Assembly (NCBI GenBank): GCA_002490725.1 | Contig: DKUN01000021.1 | Span: forward strand, 87,506 to 115,806 | Length of the DNA: 28,301 nucleotides | Direction of reading: 5' to 3' | From: Porphyromonadaceae bacterium UBA7203 | GTDB taxonomy: Bacteria > Bacteroidota > Bacteroidia > Bacteroidales > Muribaculaceae | Shown here: positions 1 through 6,521 of the stretch, in pieces | How the letters are laid out: every line of letters starts with the position of its first letter | Position numbering within the stretch: position 1 is the stretch's first letter | Position numbers and translations under genes: made by a program | The notes under the pieces: model-generated | Told to the model about the DNA's origin: nothing | Databases searched by the model: none | The model's input: only the letters and a program-made list of their open reading frames with translations

Positions 1-1
1 G

Positions 2-745
2 GGCCACGAGGATATCATCAACCTGATGCGCAACCGCGAACCCCGCTTCTACGCCTGGATTGCGTTCGACGGCGGCAACTACCTCAACCGCATCAAGAAC
101 GGCGAAGCTCTGACTCTCGACTTCAAGAGCTCTGAAAAGCAGGGTTACCAGCCCGCCAACGAGCCCAAGAACTACACTGAGACCGGTCTGCTCGCTCAGA
201 AGCACATCACTCCGATTCACTCAATCACCAAGGAACTCACGCGTACCCGCGGCACCGAGCACCCCATCGTGATGATTCGTCTTACCGAGCTCTACCTGAA
301 CCTCGCCGAGTGTGCAGCCGAGCTGGCCAAGGAAGATGCTTCTTACGAAGAGATCGCACTGTTCTACCTCAACGAAATCCGCAAGCGTGCAGGTATTCCC
401 AAACTTGACAAAGATATGCTCAACCAGACTGTCATCAACCCCATCGACAATTCAACCAAGACGATGACTCTGCTCGAATGGGTTCGCCAGGAGCGCTTCA
501 TCGAACTTTGGGACGAAGGCCAGCGCTACTACGACATCCGTCGTTGGGTTGCCGGTTCCGAATACCTCGGCAGTGGCAAACGTCAGGGTCTCAACGGCTG
601 CGTGGTTGACCCCTCGTTCGAGGAGTTCAACACTCCCACCGTCATCAACCCGACCTACACCTTCGGTGCACGTCAGTACATCTACCCTGTCTTCATCAAC
701 GAGTGCTACAAGAACCCGCAGATGGTACAGGCCCCCGGCTTCTAA
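2..745 (+). CDS. SusD/RagB family outer-membrane glycan-binding lipoprotein, C-terminal part (5' end outside window)
   Basis: The reading frame is already open at the left edge, so this is only the last ~247 residues of a protein normally about 500-600 residues long; the signal peptide and lipobox are missing. The visible part matches the SusD C-terminal region: an 'REPRFYA' segment near the start, an 'RLTELYLNLAE' helix, 'LNEIRKRAGI', and the signature 'ERFIELWDEGQRYYDIRRW'. SusD proteins form the surface lid on a SusC TonB-dependent transporter and help capture glycans before import. The SusC gene is expected just upstream, outside the window. The next gene follows after 34 bp with no promoter or terminator, so the two are probably co-transcribed. 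Family is secure; the ligand cannot be read from the sequence. Confidence 0.95.
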   Translation, partial: GHEDIINLMRNREPRFYAWIAFDGGNYLNRIKNGEALTLDFKSSEKQGYQPANEPKNYTETGLLAQKHITPIHSITKELTRTRGTEHPIVMIRLTELYLNLAECAAELAKEDASYEEIALFYLNEIRKRAGIPKLDKDMLNQTVINPIDNSTKTMTLLEWVRQERFIELWDEGQRYYDIRRWVAGSEYLGSGKRQGLNGCVVDPSFEEFNTPTVINPTYTFGARQYIYPVFINECYKNPQMVQAPGF

Positions 746-779
746 TTAATCCAACCATTACACAACTCAGACTACTAAC

Positions 780-2264
780 ATGAAAAAAATAATTTTTGCA
801 TCGGGCCTGCTTGCGCTGATGGTGGCTGCCACCTCGTGCGATAAGTATGACATCTATCCCGAAGAGTTTGACGGTGTCTTCGCTATCCGCGACGCGGGTA
901 ACAGAGAAATGACCCTCTACTCTACCGACGACCAGGCAAAGGTTTCGTTCGTAGTGCTTAAAGGCGGCTATGATCCCGAGCATGCCTCAAGCGCGACCAT
1001 CAAGGTTATGGACGATGCCGAGTTTGCCGACTATCAGGAATCATCAGGCAACGTTTCGTATGTGAAGATCGCTAAGGAGTGCTACTCTTTCACCGCTCCC
1101 CATACCGACGCCTACTCGGTTGAATTCAATTTCGACAACGCCGACGAACGCTACAAGGTCGCTGACCTTTACATCCTTCCCGGCGAGCTTAAGAACTGGC
1201 TCGACAACAACCAGGCTCTGGTTGACGGCAAGACTCCCGTCATTCCCGTCAAGCTTGTCAGCGACGTTGACTCTGTCAGCGCCTATAACAACATGGTCGT
1301 GGTTATGCCCAAGGTTGAAGTTCCCGTGCTCAACATCGACGTTACCGGCATAGTGCCCCGCACGGTCAACTCTTCAACCCTCACTCCCGGCAACTCCATC
1401 TACTCGCCCGACGGCACTTACAGCATTCCCTGTACCAACCCCTGGGGCTTCACCCTCCACGTTGAAGCCAGCCCTCAGGAAGTGCTTGCCTATAATGATG
1501 CCAACGGTTCGAAGTATGAGCCGCTGACCCCCGACATGTATACCCTCGTTGAGGACTATCATTTCGCTCCCGGCACCACCTCCATGCCTATTAACCTGCA
1601 GATCGACCTCAGCAAGCTGCAGCTGCTCAAGACGTATGCCATCGCTGTCAAGCTGGCCGATCCCGCCATCACCTGGGACAGCAGCAACAACCCCGGCTCC
1701 GCTCTCAACATCGCTGACAACGTGGTTATCTACACCGTTCGCGTATTCGAGGCCGTACAGCTCGAAAAGATACCTCTGTCGAGCGCCTGCGTAATCGCTC
1801 CCGACATGGAGACGACCGAAGGCTCGATCGACAATCTGTTCGACAACAACACCTCGACCTACTACCACTCGGCATGGTCGCGCACCGTTGACCGTTCGGA
1901 ACCCTACGCTTCTTATCTCGAAATCACTCTGCCCGAAGCCAAGACCTACTTCCGCTTCAACGTGACCACACGTGATACCCAAGACGCCCGCGGTCACATC
2001 AACTGGGTACGCCTGTTCGGTACCAACGACATCAACAACTGGCCCACCGAGCCGTTTGCTGAAGTCCAGGACATGAAGCAGCAGCTCAACGGCGCTGCCG
2101 TGACGGGTGTGTTCGGTTCAGACGAAGAACCCTTCGAGGCTCCCGAACCCTACAAGTATATCCGCTTCTCGGTTTACCAGATGAACAACGGAACGATGCT
2201 TACCCAGCCGAGCTCCGGCAGCGTATTCTGGCACGCATCTGAGCTCGAACTCTTCGGCTACTAA
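780..2264 (+). CDS. DUF1735 and discoidin-like domain surface lipoprotein (probable surface glycan-binding protein)
   Basis: This 494-residue protein begins with a lipoprotein signal peptide ending in 'VAATSC' (Cys20 is the lipidated residue), so it is probably anchored in the outer membrane. Residues ~35-310 look like two successive DUF1735 (BT_3987-type) beta-sandwich domains; 'DLYILPGELK' and 'KTYAIAVKLADPA' are typical closing strands. Residues ~335-494 resemble an F5/8 type C (CBM32-like) domain, with 'DNNTSTYYHSAW' at 355-366 and a terminal 'ASELELFGY'. No catalytic motif is seen. Its place between susD and a peptidase gene fits the accessory glycan-binding protein of a utilization locus. 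The same YHSAW-containing signature recurs in the next protein, suggesting a common ligand. Function is inferred from domains and context. Confidence 0.88.
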   Translation: MKKIIFASGLLALMVAATSCDKYDIYPEEFDGVFAIRDAGNREMTLYSTDDQAKVSFVVLKGGYDPEHASSATIKVMDDAEFADYQESSGNVSYVKIAKECYSFTAPHTDAYSVEFNFDNADERYKVADLYILPGELKNWLDNNQALVDGKTPVIPVKLVSDVDSVSAYNNMVVVMPKVEVPVLNIDVTGIVPRTVNSSTLTPGNSIYSPDGTYSIPCTNPWGFTLHVEASPQEVLAYNDANGSKYEPLTPDMYTLVEDYHFAPGTTSMPINLQIDLSKLQLLKTYAIAVKLADPAITWDSSNNPGSALNIADNVVIYTVRVFEAVQLEKIPLSSACVIAPDMETTEGSIDNLFDNNTSTYYHSAWSRTVDRSEPYASYLEITLPEAKTYFRFNVTTRDTQDARGHINWVRLFGTNDINNWPTEPFAEVQDMKQQLNGAAVTGVFGSDEEPFEAPEPYKYIRFSVYQMNNGTMLTQPSSGSVFWHASELELFGY

Positions 2265-2301
2265 ATCCCCGAGTGATACCACTTACTGAATTCTGACATA
2301 C

Positions 2302-2350
2302 TTTCACCCCCGGATTGACGACTGCAAAGACAATATCCGGGGGTGAATTT
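2302..2350 (+). terminator. Strong intergenic hairpin inside the glycan locus (attenuator or processing element)
   Basis: A perfect 13-bp inverted repeat pairs positions 2303-2315 with 2335-2347, leaving a 19-nt loop. It is followed by only a short T run (AATTTCC). It lies between two genes of the same orientation, with no recognisable promoter between it and the downstream start. This fits a partial terminator, or an RNA-stability element that sets different expression of the binding proteins and the peptidase. Confidence 0.6.
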
Positions 2351-2390
2351 CCGTTAGGATACTATATCATTATCAACCATTATAATCATT

Positions 2391-5021
2391 ATGAAACTGA
2401 AATTAGTTAAATTCATGGCCCTCGCGGCTCTGATGTTCAGCTCGTCCGCTCTGACCGGATGTAAGGATAAGGAGGTCGAGGACGAGTCTAACGGCGGAGG
2501 CGATGCTACTCTCTTCGTAGATCAGAAGTATCTGAATCAGAGCGTCGGTATGGACCAGACGAGCATCGAGATTCCCGTTCAGACGACCCTGACGTCCAGC
2601 CAGTGGTACGTCAGCTATGACGTTGCATGGCTCTTTGCCAGCAAGCGTGGCCCCTCTAACGGCCAGGCAACCGTTACCATCACCGTGCAGAAGAATGACA
2701 CGGGCGATACCCGCGTAGGTACCGTCAAGATTTCGAGCGCCACACGCGACTACACCGTAACCGTTAAGCAGTATCCCGACAATGACATCGTTATTCCCGA
2801 GGATATCCGCGTTTATCCCATCGGCGCAAGCGCTACTAACCACCAGAGCGGTTCGGACATCGACCTGACCTACGATGACAACACCCAGACCATGTATCAC
2901 TCGGCATGGAACCAGCAGAACAAGTTCCCCGTTGTGCTCGAGTATGCTCTGGCCGGTCAGGAAGACGTAGATTACATCGAATACGTGCCCCGCTCGGGTG
3001 GCGGCAACGGCGTTTTCAACGAGTTTGAGCTCTATGTGGCAACCGACGAGGCCCGCCGCAACTTCGAGAAAGTTGGCGATTATGACTTCAACGGCGCCGC
3101 AGCGACCAAGACTATAACGCTCCCCGCCGGCACCAAGCCCACCGCAATCCGCTTCAACGTGCTTGGCGGTGTAGGCGGCTACGTGAGCTGCGCCGAAATG
3201 AAGTTCATGCGCAAGAATACCGACAGTTCGCTCGAGAACAAGCTGCTCACCGTCTTCACCGACGTGACCTGCTCGGAGCTCAAGCCCGGTATCACCATGA
3301 CTGAAATCGAAACCCTCGACCCCGCCTTCCAGCGCATCGGCGAGGCTCTGCTCAACAACACTTACGATCCTCTGGAAAAATCGTTCCGTATCCACGAATA
3401 CGAAGCATATTCCGACCCGACCATGTGGAACGGTCAGCTGATGACCAAAATCTACTCTAACTGGGATAACCCGATGGGTATCGCTGTCAAGAGGGGTCAG
3501 CCCGTGCTGATTCTCGTCGGCGAAACCTGGGGCAACCCCCTGCAGGTGCAGATTGTCGGCGAGCAGGGTTCGGTTGTAGAGAAGACCCAGCGCCCCCAGG
3601 ACCAGGGTACCTTCCACAGCCTGCGTCAGGGTGTGAACCGGCTCGTTCCCGACCAGGACGGCCAGCTCTTCCTGATGTATACCGCAGTGCCCGCCACCTC
3701 GAAGCCCATCAAGGTTCACGTGCCTCTGGGCAACGGTGAATTTGCCGGTTACTTCGACATCAACGAACACAAGACTGACGAGAAGTATGCAGAAATCATC
3801 AGCAAGGCCAAGCACAAATACTTCTGCGTGCGCGGCAACCGCATGCTGCTCTACTTCAACCTATCGACCCTGCCCCGCAAGATTGTCGACCCGATCAACC
3901 AGTGGGATAACATCATTACCTGGCAGCAGAACTTCATGGGTATCGAAGACGTGCGTCCCGCACAGTGGAACAACCACATCGCCGGCATCAGCATGGGTGA
4001 GGAGTGCGGCTACATGTGGGCCTCGAACTGGTGCATGGGCTTCGTTGAATACTCGGTTGAAAAGCTGATGGGCCTCGACAACCTCAACGCCAATGCTGAC
4101 AACGCATGGGGTCCCGCCCACGAAATGGGCCACATCAACCAGATGGCCATCAACTGGGCTTCGACCACCGAGAGCTCGAACAACCTCTTCTCGAACTACG
4201 TGCTCTATCGCTTCGGCAAATATAACAGCCGCGGCAAGGGTCTGTATTATCGCTTCGGCGCCGTTTATGAGAAGAACCAGTCGTGGGCTTCGATGGACTA
4301 TGAAGGCAACCCCGACGGTCCGGACAACACTAAGGAATTCGGCGAAGAAACCGGCATTCACATGCGTCTTAACTGGCAGCTCTGGAACTACTACCACCGC
4401 GTGCTCGGCGACGAGAAGTTCTTTGGTCGCGTGTTCCAGAACATGCGTGCTCTCGCAATGGACGAAACCTCCGACATCGGCCGCAAGTCGCTCGAATATG
4501 CAGTTGCCTGCTCGGAAGCTGCCGGCGAGGACCTGACCGACTTCTTTGAAGCATGGGGCTTCCTGAAACCCGTGAACAGCTATGTTGCCCAGTATGGCAC
4601 ATATCTCTATCGCGTAACTCCCGCCATGATTGCCGACGCCAAGGAGCGCATGGCCAAGTTCCCGAAACCCAAGCATGCTCTCGAATACATCGAAGACCGT
4701 AACGTCAAGATCGGTGCCGCCCCCGGCGACTTCGCATTCGACCAGGTAGGCGACCTCGGCTACTATGAGACCTACGCGAAGAACCTCAAGGTTGCAAGCA
4801 ACGCATCGGCTACCGTGAACGGCCGCAGCGTGTCGACCTCGAACTGCCAGAACGCCGTGGCATTCGAAATCCGCGTGCGCAAGGACGGCAACGCCTATGG
4901 CGAAGTCCGCTACGCTTCGAACTTCCTGTCGTTCAACATCCCGACCAAGATTCAGACCAGCGGTTGCGCACTCTATGCAGTGCAGGCCGACGGCGAGCGC
5001 ATCAAACTCGCTGACCTCTAA
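2391..5021 (+). CDS. M60-family zinc metallopeptidase lipoprotein (BACON, discoidin-like and peptidase M60 domains), probable O-glycoprotein/mucin protease
   Basis: The 876-residue product has a lipoprotein signal with lipobox 'ALTGC' (Cys24). A BACON-like beta domain spans ~43-127, and a discoidin/CBM32-like domain spans ~135-275 with 'DDNTQTMYHSAW' at 162-173. The rest is a peptidase M60 (enhancin-like) domain. The zinc motif HEMGH is at 577-581, and Glu594 is spaced as the third ligand in HExxHx(8-28)E. The architecture resembles characterised Bacteroides M60 mucin O-glycopeptidases. Such enzymes sit on the cell surface and cleave the peptide backbone next to O-glycans. The gene follows the SusD and DUF1735 genes after a 126-bp gap holding a hairpin. 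Catalytic residues appear complete, so an active enzyme is likely; the exact glycan requirement is not readable. Confidence 0.93.
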   Translation: MKLKLVKFMALAALMFSSSALTGCKDKEVEDESNGGGDATLFVDQKYLNQSVGMDQTSIEIPVQTTLTSSQWYVSYDVAWLFASKRGPSNGQATVTITVQKNDTGDTRVGTVKISSATRDYTVTVKQYPDNDIVIPEDIRVYPIGASATNHQSGSDIDLTYDDNTQTMYHSAWNQQNKFPVVLEYALAGQEDVDYIEYVPRSGGGNGVFNEFELYVATDEARRNFEKVGDYDFNGAAATKTITLPAGTKPTAIRFNVLGGVGGYVSCAEMKFMRKNTDSSLENKLLTVFTDVTCSELKPGITMTEIETLDPAFQRIGEALLNNTYDPLEKSFRIHEYEAYSDPTMWNGQLMTKIYSNWDNPMGIAVKRGQPVLILVGETWGNPLQVQIVGEQGSVVEKTQRPQDQGTFHSLRQGVNRLVPDQDGQLFLMYTAVPATSKPIKVHVPLGNGEFAGYFDINEHKTDEKYAEIISKAKHKYFCVRGNRMLLYFNLSTLPRKIVDPINQWDNIITWQQNFMGIEDVRPAQWNNHIAGISMGEECGYMWASNWCMGFVEYSVEKLMGLDNLNANADNAWGPAHEMGHINQMAINWASTTESSNNLFSNYVLYRFGKYNSRGKGLYYRFGAVYEKNQSWASMDYEGNPDGPDNTKEFGEETGIHMRLNWQLWNYYHRVLGDEKFFGRVFQNMRALAMDETSDIGRKSLEYAVACSEAAGEDLTDFFEAWGFLKPVNSYVAQYGTYLYRVTPAMIADAKERMAKFPKPKHALEYIEDRNVKIGAAPGDFAFDQVGDLGYYETYAKNLKVASNASATVNGRSVSTSNCQNAVAFEIRVRKDGNAYGEVRYASNFLSFNIPTKIQTSGCALYAVQADGERIKLADL

Positions 5022-5051
5022 TCGCAGGCCGACAGTTTAATCGCAAAAATC

Positions 5052-5086
5052 AGAGAGCCGCTCCCATTTCCCGGGGGCGGCTCTCT
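5052..5086. terminator. Bidirectional terminator between convergent units
   Basis: A 14-bp stem (5052-5065 with 5073-5086, one G-T pair) closes a 7-nt loop. T-rich sequence follows on the + side (CTTGATTTTG) and also on the - side (complement of the A-rich run near 5045). It lies between the end of the M60 gene and the end of the opposing thioredoxin-like gene, so it can serve both. Confidence 0.85.
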
Positions 5087-5113
5087 CTTGATTTTGTGTG
5101 AATGAGTCGGAAA

Positions 5114-5602
5114 TTATTTGACCAGCTCGTTGAGGGTGGTGTAGAAGGCGGGGTCCTCGCCTACGGTAGTGTTGCGCACCTTGCCCTTGGGGTCGATGAT
5201 GAGCTTGGTAGGGAAACCGGCAACTTTATATGCTTGGCAGAGTTCCTTGTATTCGTCGCCTGCCCAGAGGTTGAGCCAGGGGAGCTCATATTTAGCCACG
5301 GCAGCGAGCCAGGCCTCTTTAGTGTCGCGGCAGTCGATGCCCACGAAGGTGACTTTTTTGGAGAGTTTTGCGTGGTTTTCCTTCATCTGGGGAATGCCCT
5401 TGATGCACCATCCGCACCATGAGCCCCAGAAGTCGAGCACAACCCACTTGCCGCGGAGCGATTTGAGCGAAACCTGCTTGCCGTCGGTGTTGACAAGAGT
5501 GAAATCGGGAGCCTCGGAGCCGTTGGCGAGGGTGGGGTAATCCTGAGCGCTGAGCGAGAGCGCCGCCATGAGAATCATGGCGAGAGAAAGCAGTTTTTTC
5601 AT
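5114..5602 (-). CDS. Exported TlpA/ResA-like thioredoxin-fold protein
   Basis: The 162-residue protein starts with a cleavable Sec signal peptide (cut probably after 'LSLSAQ', near residue 20). It continues as an AhpC/TSA-Redoxin type fold: 'GSEAPDFTL', then 'VVLDFWGSWCGWC' with the redox pair Cys63/Cys66, and a cis-proline loop 'GFPTKLI' followed by 'DPKGKV'. Proteins of this class act in the periplasm as thiol-disulfide reductants, for example in cytochrome c maturation or repair of oxidised proteins. It has no lipobox, so it should be soluble. It lies 29 bp after the steroid-reductase-like gene on the same strand and is probably its operon partner. The specific substrate is unknown. Confidence 0.9.
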   Translation of the reverse strand: MKKLLSLAMILMAALSLSAQDYPTLANGSEAPDFTLVNTDGKQVSLKSLRGKWVVLDFWGSWCGWCIKGIPQMKENHAKLSKKVTFVGIDCRDTKEAWLAAVAKYELPWLNLWAGDEYKELCQAYKVAGFPTKLIIDPKGKVRNTTVGEDPAFYTTLNELVK

Positions 5603-5631
5603 TGTTGTAGAGGGTGGTTAAAAAAAGAGTG

Positions 5632-6402
5632 TCAGTAAATAAACGGAATGATAGATTTCTGAGTCAGCGGGCCGAACTCGCGCTGATAGCGTGCGTTGAT
5701 TTTGCGGGCACGCGGCGCGAGGTTGGCAAACGTCCAGAGGGCAAACACTGCTCCGGCCCAGCTCCAGGTCAGAATAGCAAAACCGACCCACTCCATCAGC
5801 TCGCCGAGATAATTGGCCGAAGTGACGTAGCGAAACATGCCTCCGCGCGGCAGATAATGGTTAGTATCGCCGGGCTTGCGGAGATTGCGGATGATGCTGT
5901 CGCTCTGCATGTTGGTGAACATTCCCCAGGCAAACACAGCCGTGCCGAGAATGAACTGCCAGCTCCAGAGCCAGCTGAGCGGATAGCGGTCGGGCGCGCT
6001 GACAAAGAAAATCCAGCCGCCCTGCATCAGGGCGTTGAGCGAGTTGAAAATCACGCCCATGAGCATGATTGCCAGCGGCATGCGGCTCTTGCCCTTCATC
6101 ATCAGCGGGAAAATGAACGAACGCTGGAAATAATGGAGCTCGAAAATCAGAAACATAGCCATCGGCGCCGCCTCAAAGCGTCGCGGCGACAGGAGCATCA
6201 GCACGAACATGATAATGAACACGGGCGCCTCCATCAACACCCATCCGAGCTTGTTGTTGACCGACGGGCCCCACTTGGAGTTATACATGATGCCATAGCC
6301 CGCCTCGATTTTCAGCAGCGCAATGAACACAACGACGGCTATAGCCGCCATGATCCGAAGAAATGCCGCAAAGTTTTGCGGCTCAAACAGTGCAAATTCC
6401 AT
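5632..6402 (-). CDS. Steroid 5-alpha-reductase family membrane protein (3-oxo-5-alpha-steroid 4-dehydrogenase-like)
   Basis: The 256-residue protein has about seven hydrophobic helices and matches the whole length of the animal SRD5A family, not only its C-terminal domain. From memory of human SRD5A2, the conserved points are 'WVLMEAP' (Glu58, equivalent to catalytic Glu57), 'HYFQRSF' (Tyr91, equivalent to Tyr91), 'GMFTNMQSD', 'LRKPG', 'GGMFRYVTSANYLGE' with 'EWVGFA', and a C-terminal 'IPFIY'. The enzyme family uses NADPH to reduce the delta-4 double bond of 3-oxo steroids inside the membrane. The human 'HHHRFY' stretch is here 'KINARY', so the cofactor region differs. It is followed after 29 bp by a thioredoxin-like gene. 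Gut substrates could be host steroid hormones or 3-oxo bile acids, but this is inference; another enone lipid is possible. Confidence 0.87.
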   Translation of the reverse strand: MEFALFEPQNFAAFLRIMAAIAVVVFIALLKIEAGYGIMYNSKWGPSVNNKLGWVLMEAPVFIIMFVLMLLSPRRFEAAPMAMFLIFELHYFQRSFIFPLMMKGKSRMPLAIMLMGVIFNSLNALMQGGWIFFVSAPDRYPLSWLWSWQFILGTAVFAWGMFTNMQSDSIIRNLRKPGDTNHYLPRGGMFRYVTSANYLGELMEWVGFAILTWSWAGAVFALWTFANLAPRARKINARYQREFGPLTQKSIIPFIY

Positions 6403-6410
6403 AACGTCGG

Positions 6411-6418
6411 CAAATTTA
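6411..6418 (-). promoter_or_regulatory. Promoter -7 element (TAAATTTG) of the steroid-reductase-like gene
   Basis: TAAATTTG on the - strand matches the Bacteroidetes TAnnTTTG element and ends 8 bp before the start codon. No good -33 TTG is seen at the expected distance, so support is partial. Confidence 0.5.
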
Positions 6419-6473
6419 GCGAAAAAAAACCGGAACTCATCGACAGAATGGCTGATGTTTGCGGAAAAATTCT

Positions 6474-6481
6474 TAAATTTG
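6474..6481 (+). promoter_or_regulatory. Promoter -7 element (TAAATTTG) upstream of the (p)ppGpp synthetase gene
   Basis: TAAATTTG lies 40 bp before the start codon at 6522. The nearest upstream TTG (6459-6461) is only 12 bp away, too close for a standard -33 element, so only the -7 box supports this call. Confidence 0.45.
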
Positions 6482-6521
6482 CGGGAATAGTGGAGAACTC
6501 AAACCAGCAGGAGATTAGCGT

